The notes under the pieces are model-generated. The model saw only the letters and a list, made by a program, of their open reading frames with translations. It made no database searches and had not been told where the DNA came from. Below, one piece after another: positions 22,839 through 34,822 of a stretch of DNA of 64,000 bases. The stretch's first letter is position 1, and the number at the start of each line of letters is the position of its first letter. The stretch lies in the NCBI GenBank assembly GCA_034406715.1, contig CP137872.1, positions 248,001-312,000 of the forward strand. The letters are read 5' to 3'. Both the position numbers and the translations under genes were made by a program. This stretch comes from Rhodotorula mucilaginosa (taxonomy: Eukaryota; Basidiomycota; Microbotryomycetes; Sporidiobolales; Sporidiobolaceae).

Positions 22839-23311
22839 GTCTCCGATCTTGCTTCTCTGCTGCCCGACTCGCCGTCCAGTCCCGAGTGGTTGGAGTCCGT
22901 ATGGCCGAGCCGGATGTTGAACGATTCGTCGACGCGGGCCAAAACCGCTGCCGGCGCTTCGCTGGGCGGCGGGTTGAGAGCGTCTGAGCCGAAGACGACT
23001 GGCTTATGCAGGGCGCACCGACTCTGGAAGCCCGACCGACGACTTGACGTTGGTGGGGAGCGAACACGCTCCTCCGCCCGCCTTCTCGACGCAACACCTA
23101 CGGCGTCCATATTGCGGCGTCGACCCCGCGATTTCCACCAAGCTTGCGCCAAGAGCCGCTGTGAATGGCGCGGGTCCCCGAAACGCACGCACCGCTCTTT
23201 GCGTGCAGGGACCTCTCCCTCCCCGGCCGCCTTGGCATCACCGCTCAACCGCACTTTCCGCTCCCAAAGCTTGCGCATACACGGCTACTAATTGTCATGC
23301 TAAAGTGACTC
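22839..23311. promoter_or_regulatory. Divergent intergenic region, spermidine-synthase-like / DUF1996
   Basis: 473 bp between opposing start codons, expected to hold both promoters. Open frames cross it on both strands without recognisable content. No repeat or RNA gene seen. Confidence 0.4.
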
Positions 23312-25527
23312 ATGCATTGCTATGTCACGCTACTTGCGGGCCTGTTGCTCATCGACGAGGCTCGCGCGTTTTGGCGCTTGCCGTGCCAGAGCGGTCCGCT
23401 TGTCGTCCAGCGTGCCGGTTCGTGCTACGCTTCCTCGCGCGAGATCCAGATCCCGTCGTTGACTAGCTAGCTCCAGATCCCTTGGCGAATCCGGGCGGGA
23501 TTTCCAGCCATGTCCATACGTGAGTCGGGTTCTTGCTGGCTACGAATACAGTGCGTGCGGATTAATGAACAGACTCGAAATGCAGCATCGTGGGCGGGTC
23601 GGGTTTCAACCTCGACATGGACTTTGAGGACGCGAAAGCAAGTCGATGTACGAGGTATGTAGGCCAGGGTTGTTCCAACAAGTTTCTGTGAAGCTGACTT
23701 CATCGAGGGACCGGCCGCCCAGCTGCCAGGTCAAACAAGATCTCAGCAATTATTGGACTCCTGCCCTCTATTTTGCGCATGCGAATGGAAGGCGAGCTCG
23801 TCCCCCTTGCCCAAGCACGCCACCTCGATTGACCACCTGACCCGGACCTCCCTCTCCGCAGCTTCACTCTCGTCGATGGAGGCGGTTTCTTGATCTATTA
23901 TCTACCCCGTCGGAACGCAGCAGACAAGGGTCCCGTCAAAGCTTTTCCAGACGGTTTCCGGATGCTCGCGGGGAATCCGTACAAGCGCAGCTTTGACGGC
24001 AGCCCCATGGCGAACGCGATCGGGATCAACTGCATCGGCGGAAAAAGCAAACCGACCAAGAAGCACGAGTTCCCGACGGAGAATTGCCCCGTACGTACGC
24101 AGAGATAGTTGAACCAGCTCCCTCGGCTTACACGAGACAACCGCTTGACAGGATGCGATGCGAATGGAGATCATGTTCCCGAGCTGCTGGGACGGAAAGA
24201 ATCTCGACTCCGCAAATCATCAGTCGCATGTCGCATGGCCCATTGGTGTGCGTACCACTGCACTGTCCTTCCCGGAAAGAACCGCTCACCGTTTGCTCCA
24301 ACAACGGAAAAGGGTGAGAACGGACCCTGTCCGGAAGGCTTCCCCGTTCGCATCGAGACACTATTTTACGAAGTCTGGTGGAGCACCGACCCCTGGAAGA
24401 ATCGGTGGAAGGAGGCCAAGAACCCGTCGCAGCCCTTTGTGCTGTCGACCGGTGATCCAACGGGATATTCGCTACATGGTGTACGTTCGCCTCTTACGCT
24501 TGCGCCGGTGGCCTTTAGATTTGCAGACCTGACCACTTTTCCCAACAGGACTTCCTGAATGGTTGGGACGGCAAAGTATTGCAAAAGGCGATCGAGGAGT
24601 GTACTGCAGAGAGCGGCGTTATCGAGGAGTACGTGCTTTCAAGCGAGCGTGGCGGCAGGGTTCAAGCGTCTGATCTTCCATCCCACCGCCAGATGCCCAG
24701 TCTTTGACCTCTACGACTACAAAGACCCGGCAAACAAGTGCTTTCAGTCCCCGGCTATCAATGAAAAGACGACCGGAACGCTCCCTGCTTTGCCTGGTTG
24801 CAACCCCATCGTGCGTAATCGACGGGCGCTTCGCTCTCTTCGAGACGTGCGCTGACCATGGTCTACTACGCAGTTCGCTGGTCCCGAGGACGTGACCGTC
24901 TGCACAGAGAAGAAACTGCCTGCCATCAACAAACAGATCACGGTCAGCGGCGGTCTCGCGGGAGGCGAACATACCCTGCCAGTCAAGACCAAGTCGGGTG
25001 ACCCCGTCCGCTCGGACTCGACTTCGCAAACCGCTCGCGCTAGCACCTCTTCTCTACGTCAGAATACTCTCGAGCCAACGCCGCTCCCCTCATCGCCGAG
25101 CACGACTGATCCCGAAACTCCACAAATTGCCACTCTCGACGAAACCGTCACTTTCGACAACGAAGCCCCCGTTTCCGCTTCGGACTCGACCGGAGATCCT
25201 GTCTCCCCTCCAATCAAGACATCCAGTTCGCTCTGGATCGCCTTGGCGATTGTACTTGTGCTCGCCTTGTTACTCGGCCTCGTTCTCTGCCGGCGAAACC
25301 AACCCGCCACCGCCCGAGAATCGTCTCTCGGCTCCGAAGAAAGTAAGTTCGCTCACCCTCGGAGGGTCTTCTCGTGACGCGGCATATCTGAAGCATCATC
25401 TACGTTCGCAGGCCGACGCCTCCGGAGAGGGACATTGGCGGGAATGAGCGAAGGAGAGAGTGAGGAAGAGCAGGACCGGCCGCTCATGCACGATTCAATA
25501 CCGTTTTACGCCGGGGCAAGGATGTAG
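23312..25527 (+). CDS. DUF1996 protein with signal peptide and C-terminal membrane anchor
   Basis: Eleven exons (23312-23411, 23471-23519, 23586-23654, 23723-23791, 23862-24090, 24152-24247, 24313-24480, 24549-24628, 24693-24810, 24874-25342, 25412-25527) join in phase to 520 aa. The ATG at 23312 opens a signal peptide (CYVTLLAGLLLIDEARA) directly followed by the DUF1996 start FWRLPCQSGPLVVQ. Later family blocks are SSHVHTIVGGSGFN, VKQDLSNYWTPALYF, IMFPSCWDGKNLDS and DFLNGWD. A Ser/Thr/Pro-rich stalk, one transmembrane helix (LWIALAIVLVLALLLGLVLC) and a short acidic tail follow. It is predicted to be a cell-surface type I protein. The domain has no established function; some members are wall-associated. 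The intron 23792-23861 needs a GC donor (GCGAGC). Confidence 0.85.
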
Positions 25528-25714
25528 CGTATTCGGACTTGCGATTACTACGCAAAATCGGTCATTCTTCCGGACAGCTAGTAGCGAATCAATGCTTCAT
25601 GCGAAAAGTTTTCGTTGCCGAAGGGCCGCGTGAAAGCGAGCCGGTGGATCTCAAATTTATGAGCCGCGACCTTCCACCCTAGAGCTCGGAGCGTGGCTAC
25701 AAGCACCCATACGC

Positions 25715-27241
25715 ATGGTCCGACTGCGTGTGGCGCCGTCCTGGCCGCTGGCGAGCCTGCGCTCCGTCTCACGACGCTCGTTCGCCTCCTCGACGTCGAC
25801 GACTTTTCCGGAAGCCGCGGCTGCTCCGCCCAAAGGCCCAGCGAGCGCGCCAGGAGTCGTCGGATCGGCGCCAGAGCTCTCGCGGCATCTCTTGATCCAC
25901 ACGCCGCACCCGACCGCGACCTGGCCGTCGCACCTGCATGCGACTTCGCCGCTCGCGAAACTCCTGCAGGATAAATGGCAGACGCAGCCAGAACTCGCCA
26001 AGCTTGGCTTCAACTTCACCGACGGTGGTCAAGGAACGGTCGCGCAAGCCTGGGACCCCAGTCGGACCAAGTTTGACGACCCGCCGGCGGATGCTGCAGT
26101 CGAGTGCGTCTTGCTGTCCCCCTTCTACCCGTCTCCTTTCCAGCTCGGATTTGTTTCGCTGACTGGGACAATCTGGTACAGACGCTACTCGGCGGTGATC
26201 TACCCCGACTTTGTCGAACTCCCGTCCTTCTCCATCGACGATCTGCCCGCTTTCGAAAAAGTCCTCGCGGAGCTTCCCGCTGCGAGTGCGCCATTACCCA
26301 GCACGACGAGCGGAGACGCCACAACACTACAACGGACGCACATCTTTGTCTGCACTCACCGCACCCGAGACTGCCGCTGCGGCGACATCGGCGAGCCGCT
26401 GTACGACGCGCTCTTGCACGAGATCAAGCGGCGAAAGTTGGGTGGGGAGCTCAAGTCGGGGACGGACGGCGTGCGGATAGCTCGGGTGGCGCACATCGGA
26501 GGGCACAAATGGGCTGGGAACGCCCTTGTATACCGGAGTGACGGCGTCGGCGACTGGTGCGTGTTTCGCCCCCTTGCTCAACTCGCAGAGGCAGTCGGAT
26601 TTTGAGTGAAGCTCATAGACCCCACCGCATACAGGTACGGCCTCCTCCGCGCCGAAGACGCCCCCAAGCTGCTCGACTACGCCACTTCGCCTTCCTCCCT
26701 CCCGTGGTTCTCGCGATGGCGCGGTCGCCTCGGACTCTCGTCCGATCAGGTTCGAGCGGCGTACGCTTCTCGGCCCGCGGCGGAAGCCGAGAACAAACTC
26801 GACGAGCCGCGGCACGAGTTGGGGGACAGCGTCGAGCTCGTGTTTAAGACCTTTGAAGGCGAGGAGCGCCGCGTCAGTGGCTACGAAGGCGAGAGCGTCA
26901 TGGTCCGTTTCTCCTCCCCTCGCAACAGACACGTGTGGGACGACATACTGAAACCTGATTGTACGTTCTCGCAGGAAACCGCTCGCCGGCACGAGCTCCC
27001 CTCGATCCTCGCCACGTGCGGCGGGCACTGCGAATGCGCAACTTGCCACGTCCTGATCCCGCCAGCCGCATCCGCCGGGGGCGACCCGCCCCTGCCCGAA
27101 ATGACGGACGAAGAGGACGAGCAGCTCGAGTTTGCGATCGGCGCGACGGACGACTCGCGCCTGGCTTGTCAGTTGCCCGTCACAAAAGAGCTCGGCAAAT
27201 GGATCGCGAAGGGCGGACGGATACAGCTTCCTCGATACTGA
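25715..27241 (+). CDS. Mitochondrial Aim32-like [2Fe-2S] protein fused to an adrenodoxin-type ferredoxin
   Basis: Three exons (25715-26556, 26635-26902, 26975-27241) join in phase to 458 aa. The N-terminus (MVRLRVAPSWPLASLRSVSR) looks like a mitochondrial presequence. Residues about 80-300 form the thioredoxin-like Apd1/Aim32 (sucrase/ferredoxin-like) domain. Its cluster ligands are visible as C213 and C222 (FVCTHRTRDCRCG) and H260 and H264 (HIGGHKWAGN), the Cys2-His2 pattern of that family. After the GDWYGLL block, residues about 345-458 form a plant/adrenodoxin-type [2Fe-2S] ferredoxin with C385, C391, C394 (TCGGHCECATC) and C435 (DDSRLACQLP). Both phases and the in-family GDW/YGLL junction across intron 1 argue for one protein. 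A role in mitochondrial redox or Fe-S metabolism is inferred. Confidence 0.85.
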
Positions 27242-27324
27242 ATCGGTCAGGTAGACGAGTGCAACTCTGGCGCACATACATGAAGCTAGAATCGTAGAAT
27301 CGGAGCACAGCATTGCGCAACACG

Positions 27325-29005
27325 TTATTTCTTCGAGCGCTCGACTACCCACGCTGCTGCTCTTCGGGCCGCCTCCGTTCGTATCCGTCCCCTCTGTGCC
27401 GCTCGAGCTCCTCGTTCTGCTTCGTCCTCACTCTCGTCCGCGTCCCATTCCTCGGCGACTTGCACAACCGGCCGCGCTCCGCGATCGACTTTCGCACCCT
27501 CCTCCTCCTCTCGAGCCCGCGCGTTCTCGAGTAGTTCAAATTCGACTTCGAATTCGAAGAGCAGTAGCGAACCGAGCCACTCTGTCGCATCGGGCGGGAA
27601 GCGATACGCGCGCTGTACGACGGGCCAGATCCGGTTCTGCCTCAGCCGGGGCACGAACGTCCGCAGCAAGGTCGCGAGCGGGTTGAATCGCTCGTCTTGC
27701 TGGCGACTTGGACTCGAGAGGTGCAATTCGCTGAGGTGGGCGAGGATGGAAGCGGGAGGCGAGGGGATCGCCTCGAGGGAGAGGAGGTTCGCGGCGAGAT
27801 CGGCGTACGAGTTGGCTTCGAGCGCGAGTCGTAATCGGAGGAGGAAATCAAGGTGCGGATCTGGATGATGGGAATAGGGTCTGCCCTCCGCGGTCGGGGA
27901 GGATGCCGTGCGTGTCGAAGGTATCGTCAGGCGGTTGGCGGAGAGAGCTGCTTCGAACGCGGGAAGGCAAGACGAAGCAGGAGGCGGTCCGCTCGACGCT
28001 GTCGTCTCCCCTCCGGCGACGGATTGCGGTGCGGCAGATTCCGCAGGTAGGAGTGACGAGTGCAGAAGATGGAGGGCGACGAAGAAGGCTCGATGGGCCG
28101 AGTCTGCCGCGGCGTTTTTGTGCGGAGAGGACAACGAAAGATCTGCGAGGCGACTCGCGATGCTGGACTGGTCGCCGGAGCGAGTCGAGGGCTGATTGAC
28201 TGGATCTTTAGAGGAAGAGGGGTCCAGACTGGTGAGATGAGAGGGGTACAGGGTCATGACGAGGTGAGGTAGCGCGCTGGCGAGTTGGGGCTCGTTCGAG
28301 TTGGCGAGTGCGAGCAGAACGGACGCTTCGTAGACTGGCGGAGTGCCGAAGCGATCACTCAGCACTCTGTGCGCTGTATGTAGATTGCGCGTCGTCGCCT
28401 GGACTGGATTGGCTCACCTTCACAGGCGAATCTGTCGATTCGGCGACTCGAAGTAACGCCTTCTCGCAATTTTCCTAGTACACCGGCGAGTCAGCGATGA
28501 TCTCTCCCGAGGTGGTTCTGACTGGAGCTCACGAAAGTCGAGCAAGATGGTTGCGAGCTCTTCCTGCCTCGAGGCGCGACGTCGAGGACCTGCCGCCCAA
28601 GTGTGCATCTTTGTCCGGAGATGGGCACGGAACTGCTCCTGCACCTGCGGGTTCCGGAGTCTGGCCAGGGTGTACGAGCGTCAACAAAAGTGCAAACATC
28701 CTGCATTCTCGCCAGGAAACGTACGAGGACTCGTCATCTTGAACTCCTCGACTGGGCGAGAGGAGCATCTCGAAGTGGTCCGGTCGCCTGCCGATGTCGT
28801 GCCTCGCGCGGCGGAGTCCTTCCCTCGAGATCTGCGCATCGTCCGCGTGCGCCGACACTCTCGCTTGTGGTCTCCGCCACGGTTGCGAGGCTGGACGGGG
28901 ACGAGTTGGCGCTCCACTTTGCCCGTCGACGGGTCGCGGGAGTGGTGAATGACCCGCATCTGCGTTTGCCCATTTGGATTGCGAGGTCCCCGTAGAATTC
29001 CGCAT
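27325..29005 (-). CDS. SAC3/GANP/Nin1-type helical-repeat protein (tentative)
   Basis: Four exons (29005-28725, 28660-28533, 28474-28418, 28364-27325) join in phase to 501 aa. The start is the ATG at 29005 (MRNSTGTSQSKWANADAGHS). The N-terminal 90 residues are polar and probably disordered. From about residue 95 the protein is helical, with EELATILLDFRKLREG, VYEASVLLALANSNEPQLAS and later AHRAFFVALHLLHS, LDFLLRLRLALEANSYADLA and a final VVQRAYRF. The order and spacing recall the SAC3/GANP family (also PCI-related Nin1/Rpn12), which scaffolds mRNA export or proteasome particles. I am sure of the gene but not of the family. The last intron needs the second of two AGs (CACAGAG) as acceptor. It is divergent from UTP13 over only 163 bp. 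Confidence 0.6.
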
Positions 29006-29168
29006 GCTCTCCCGAACTGCGTCTCTGCCAACAGCTGCTATGGTCAGCTGCAAGGAACGAGGCGGTGCAGAATGGGCTCACGCGGAAGCAGCTGCAAACG
29101 CACGGTCAAACCGCACAACAGCTCGACACCTCTACACGCCGTCCCAAAGACGCGTGCAGCTGTACAGC

Positions 29169-32100
29169 ATGGCGCAGCCGAGACCCAGGTTCAAGACCAG
29201 GCAAGTCACCGAAACAAGCTCGCCGTCTCGTCCACTTCTGCGCCCCGCTCGTCGTCCGCGAGCTCGACATCCAGCTACACGGCTACGCAGCGACTCGGCG
29301 CGCCATGGTCAGGTTGAGGGGGAGGGCCGTGCAATTCGCAGGAACATGCGCCATTGCCGTGCATCGAGCAGCTCCCTGCAGCAGGAGATTGCCGGCCGCG
29401 AAGCCCTCGACCCTCCCTCCCGATCAACCTTCTCAGCCTTGGAACAGCTCGCAACTGGAGGCTCCATTGTACTGATACCGCGTGCTTTGATATAACAGCT
29501 TCAAAGCGGTCAAGACCTATGCGCCGATCCACACCGGCGGAAAGGCGACGCTGTCCGGCGACGGCTCCTGGCTCATCTCGACTTTGAACGAGCAAGCACT
29601 CGTAACCGACCTCGAGACCGGCGAGGAAGTCCAGGAACTCAAGGGAGTGAGCTCAGAGGAGTAGTCTCTTCACCACCGCAGAGCCCCGCACGCACGGAAC
29701 TGATCCATCATTCCCGCGCAGGACACCTCGGCTGTTACGACGCTGGCCATCACTCCTTCGCCCGTCTCGCCCCAGGACGGCGGCTACCTCTTGACCTGCT
29801 GCCGCTCCCTCGCCATCCACATCTACTCCCTCCCGTCCCTCGCCCTGCACCGGCACATCCCGCGCGCGCACGACGCCCCCATCATCACCTCGTGCGCCGA
29901 CCCGACCGGAACCCTGTTCGCGACCGGAGCGGCAGACGGCACCGTCAAAGTCTGGGACGCGGCTCACGGGCACTGCACGCACGTCTTTAAAGGCCACGGA
30001 GGCGTCATCAGCGCCATGGTGTTTGATATCGCCAGTGCGGGCGACGGAGGTCGGCAAGGGCGTGCGCGGCTCGTCACCGGCGCCGACGACTGCAAGATCC
30101 GCGTGTGGGACTTGCGCACCCGCGAGGGCGTACACGTCCTCGACGGGCACGTCAGCGTCGTGAGGGGACTCGACGTCACCAAGGACGGGAAATTGCTCGT
30201 CAGTGGAGGGCGCGACAAGGTCGTCAACGTGTGGGACCTCGAACGCGGCGTCCTCCGCAAGACGATCCCGGTGTTCGAGACGGTCGAAGCGGTCGGGTTG
30301 GTCGACGTGCCGGAAGGGTCGGCGGCCGACCGGAAGGGCAAGGGCAAGGAGAAGGAGGGTCCGACGAGGAGAGCGATCTACACCGGCGGAGACAAGGGGT
30401 CGATCCGCCTGTGGGACTTGATGACGAACGAGCAGATCCAGGGCGCGTCAGACGAAGGTAGCACCACGTCAACATCGGCAACCGGCAAAGTGCACGAGAT
30501 CCTCGATGTCATGTATGAACCTTTCCCTCCCCTTGCCTTGGCCCCGGAGTACTGACGGGTTTGCATCGACAGCCACACTCCGGCGACCAGCTCTGTCACG
30601 GCTGTCTACGTCGACCAAAACATTGTCACTCAATCCCTCCCTTCCTTGACTGTGACGCGGCAAGTCATCGGCTTCAACGACGAGGTCATCGATTCTTGCT
30701 TCCTCGCGACTCCCCTCCCTTCCTCCTCATCCACCACCGCCATGTCCGACAACGACTCTGCTTCTTCGAGCCCGGAGAGATCGCTGGCAATCGCCACCAA
30801 CTCGGACCTGATCCGGATCTACGACCTCGACCGATTCAACACGACCTTGCTGGAAGGTCACGACGATGTCGTTCTCGGACTGGCGCGAAGCGGTGACGGC
30901 CAGTTGCTCGTCAGTGGATCGAAGGACAACACGGCGCGGGTCTGGCGTGCGCGGCCGCGGGCGACGGCGACCGGGACGGCAGAATGGTCCTGCATTGGAC
31001 GGGCCGAGGGTCACGTCGAGTCGGTCGGAGCTGTTGCGACTTCGAAGCGGGATCGCAGTTTCCTCGTGACGGCCTCGCAGGATAGGACCGCCAAGATCTG
31101 GGATCTCGGCGCCCTGTTCGACAAGAACGGCGATTCGGTCGACTCGGTGCAGCCGTTACGGTCCATGTCGACGACCAAGATCCACGACAAGGACATCAAC
31201 TCGCTCGACATTGCCCCGAACGACAAACTGCTCGCGTCGGGTTCTCAAGACCGGACTGCCAAGTTGTTTGCGGTCTCGTACACCGCCGCGACGAAATCGA
31301 CTCCGGCGTCGGCTTCGCTCTCCCTGCTCGGCACGTTCAAGGGCCACAAGCGAGGCGTCTGGAGCGTCAAGTTCAGTCCCGTCGATCAAGTCCTCGCGAC
31401 TGCTTCCGGTGACCGGACCGTCAAGCTGTGGAACCTTTCCGATTTCACTTGCGTAAAGACGTTCGAGGGACACTCGAACTCGGTCCTGCGGGTCGATTTC
31501 CTTACGCGCGGTATGCAGCTCGCGACTGCTGCGAGTGACGGGCTCGTCAAGATCTGGAACATCAAGGACGAGGAGTGCGCGACCACGCTCGATAACCACG
31601 AGGAGAAGGTCTGGGCGCTCGCCGTGTCCAAAGACGAGAAGTATGTCGTCTCGGGAGGCGCAGACTCGGTCATCACCGTCTGGGAAGACGTGACCGAGTC
31701 TGAAGAGCTCGAGAAGCAGCAGGAGCAGGATGAACTCGTCCTGCGGTACGTTTACCTTTGGTTGTGTTTGAGGCGGACGAGACCGAAAAGAGACTGACCT
31801 GTATTCGATTGCACGCGCGCGCAGGGAACAAGATTACGAAAACTTCCTCTCGATGAAGGATTACTCGAACGCAATCATGCTGGCCTTGTCGATGGACCAG
31901 CCTCGACGACTGCTCAACCTCTTTACCGAAGTTCGGCTCACGTCCGGCGCATCCGCTTCGTCCACCGACCCGACAGCAGACCTCCTCTCCTACACTGGCT
32001 CCCGACACGTCGACGCCGTGCTGAAGAATTTGTCGCCGCGCGAGATCCGGCAGCTCTTGGGCTACATTCGAGACTGGAACACGGTCTCGCGGTCCGCCGA

Positions 32101-32491
32101 GACTGCGCAGGGAGTCCTCCACGCGTTGCTCAAGATGCACGACGCCGACAAGCTCCTCGCTTACCTCGACGGCAAGGAGGGCGCAGGTGACGACGAAGCT
32201 GCGGCCGAGCTCGAGCGACTCGCGGAGGACGCGCTTGGCGACGAGGGAGAAGAAGGCGACGACGCGAAGCGGTTGGCCAAGAAGGGACCGCGGAAGCGAC
32301 CCGACGTCAAGGCCGGAGAGGTCCTCGCAGCCTTGGTGCCGTACACCGAGCGGCATCTCGCCCGCGCCGACAAGCTCGTGCGCGAGTCGTTCATCGTCGA
32401 GCACTTGCTCGGCATGATGGAGGGCTTTGACGACTTTGACGTCGCCCCCAACGGCGCGAACGGTCACGACGGCATGCTGGTAGACGAATAG
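29169..32491 (+). CDS. UTP13: U3 snoRNP / SSU processome WD40 protein Utp13 (TBL3)
   Basis: Five exons (29169-29200, 29499-29646, 29722-30512, 30573-31745, 31825-32491) join in phase to 936 aa. The N-terminus MAQPRPRFKTSFKAVKTYAP followed by PIHTGGKATLSGDGSW is the family start. About a dozen WD40 repeats follow (for example DGTVKVWDAAHGHC, CKIRVWDLRT, DKVVNVWDLE, DNTARVWRAR, DRTAKIWDLG, DRTVKLWNLS), forming two propellers. The C-terminal Utp13-specific helical domain has EQDYENFLSMKDYSNAIMLA and LSPREIRQLLGYIRDWNT. It acts in the nucleolus in 18S rRNA processing. The first intron, 298 bp, needs a GC donor (GCAAGT), because reading through hits a stop and no GT donor gives the right phase. 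Confidence 0.93.
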
Positions 32492-32666
32492 ACTTTTTGC
32501 GCAGAAAAGATATCTTCTCGCAGCGCAGGAGAAAATCTCGAAACGAGTGTCTGCGATTCACGTGAGCCCGTAAGGGGATATACTTTCATGCAAGTACGTG
32601 GATGTAAGGGTGGAAGGTATGACAGTGCGGGTCGATGAATAAATCGTACAGGGACGTCCGAGTCGT

Positions 32667-34822
32667 CTACAGCAGCAATGCGAGACTGACGAGGGAACCG
32701 GCGACGAGCGCGGCGAGCTGGGAGCCCGTCGGACGGCCTGCTGCACCCGAACTGGCACCCTGCGCGTTCGCTTGCGCAGCCTGGGCGTCGCTGCTCGCAG
32801 AAGGGGCCGCCGAGCTGCTGCTCTGCGTCGTCACCGCGACATTCGAAGTCTGCGTCGTGGCCTCGCTCGCGATCGAAAAGACCGTGAAAGTGAATCCGTC
32901 GCCGTTGGTCGAGGTGGTCGCGGCATCGCCTGACTCGGAGGATGCAGAGTCCGAGATGGAGCCGGCGTCGCTCGAAGGGGCGGCGGGGGCCGCCGTCGGG
33001 TCATAGGTCTTGATGCTCGTCGCGAGTGGCGCATTGGGACTGATCTGGGCGACCTGCGTGACGGTGAACCCACCGGCCGACGCGCCCGATTCTGCCGATG
33101 AGGCGGCCGTACCGTTGGTGGCGAGCGAGCCGGAAGACGCGGCGGACGCTCCACCAGCGGCGGAGGAGCCCGCAGCCGAGCCGGAGGGAGACGAGCTCGT
33201 CGCGGTGACCCCCGAGGTGATCGACGGAGCGAACGCGACAGCCGGGGCGCCATTGTTCGAGTAGGAAAAGACGCTGTACACGCTCTTGAGAAAGAGGGCG
33301 CCGATAATGGCGACCTGGTTCCCGTCGGCGTCGTACATGTCCTGACCGAGGATGCCGAGGATGCACTGGCTCTTGTCGGACGAGCTCGCATAACCGAGGT
33401 AGATGTCGGCGAGCGGGACGTTGTAGTTGACGCCGCCAAAGCTGAACCCGATCGCCTCGAACGGGCTGACGCACGGCACGTAGTACTCCCCGCTACCGTC
33501 ACCTGCCGGGGTGCCACCGATCTGGGCGTACAACGCTTTCGCGACGGCCGTCGGGACGTAGGTCAAACTCGTGCCGGTGTCGATGGCCGCCGCAAACGAA
33601 GTACCGTCGACGACGTTGTTATTGATCGTGATGCCGTCGGAAGGGATTTCCCAATACGCTCGTGCCGAGACGGGAATCCAGTTCCTGAGAGGAGCAAGTC
33701 GCCAGTCAGTCTCGAAAGCGGCTCGACGAAAGTGACTTCCAACTTACAAGCTTCCGGTGTACTTGGTGTTGTCGGTGCAGCCAAAGCAAAGCTGTCCGCC
33801 GCCGACCGTTCCGCTCGACTCGGAAGTGAGGTCCTTGGCGCGTTGAAGGTAGAAGCCAAACTCGGGCTTCGAGATCAAGCCTGCGCTGATGGCGTTCTCG
33901 AAGACGGTCGGCGCGCCCGACGTGGCGATGGTCGAGAACGCCAGACCGCAGATCCCGTCCGAGGGCAAGTTGGTGATGACGGTCGCGGTCGTATCGGCGA
34001 GCGCAAAGATCGTCTTCGGTACGGCGAGTCCGCCGATCGTGACCGTGTCGCGGGCGAGGTAGCCTGAGGAGGAACCGGTCCCGTAGGTGATGTCCCATTC
34101 GGCAGACGAGACTTCGATGGTGGACGAGTCGGCGGTCGAGAACTTCTGGTGCGAGGTCGTCGCGTTGGCAGAGGGGACGAAAAAGTCGGCAGAGCCGGTG
34201 TCGAAAATGACATCTGAGGGGTCATCTCGAGCGTCAGCCCTTCGGTGTGTCCGGCGTGTGTACAGACGACGCGCAAGTGGTATGCTCACCAAAAGTCTGA
34301 GTAGGCGAGCCGATCCCGATCGAACCGTAGTACGCCGCATCTTGGCCACCGGAGAAGTAGTCCGTCAAGCCGATCTGGCCACTCGAGGCGCGCTTGACCA
34401 CCTTGTTCCGCTTGCGGTGCGGCGCCGCGCGCTTGCTGCCGTCGCGCTTCGTCGCGAGGCTTTGCCGTTCGAGGCTCTGTGCGCGCGTGAAGACGTCGGC
34501 TTGCCTCTTGGCCAGAGTCGAGTCGACGTGATTCGCCTTGAAGTTGGTATTGGCCTTGGTGTACTTGTTGCTGGCGCGCTTGAAGTCGTTTACGAGGTAG
34601 CTGTGTGCGTGGTCGACGGCGTGGCTGGTGAGCGGACTCGCCGACTGCAACACGAGAGAGTGCAACGTACTCGGCATTGACGACTCCGTTTGGGTCGCAG
34701 AGGTCGGTCATTCGCTTGGCATGCTGTATCCGCTGGTGGCGGTGATCGCGTGCGTGGACGGGCGTGACTGCAGCGCACAGCGCGACGAGTACGGCGAAGA
34801 GGGACGCGGACGAGGAGAGCAT
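32667..34822 (-). CDS. Secreted pepsin-like aspartic protease with GPI-type C-terminus
   Basis: Four exons (34822-34671, 34624-34290, 34213-33748, 33684-32667) join in phase to 656 aa. The ATG at 34822 opens a signal peptide (MLSSSASLFAVLVALCAAVT). A basic propeptide with several Lys-Arg sites (TLAKRQ, NKVVKRAS) precedes the mature start. The two catalytic motifs are VIFDTGSADFFVPS and AAIDTGTSLTYVPT, with the flap region ITYGTGSSSGYLA. The last 150 residues are Ser/Ala/Thr-rich and end in a small-residue stretch plus a hydrophobic tail (LAALVAGSLVSLALLL), which fits GPI attachment as in yapsins. It would act at the plasma membrane or wall on secreted proteins. It is convergent with UTP13 over 175 bp. 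Confidence 0.9.
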
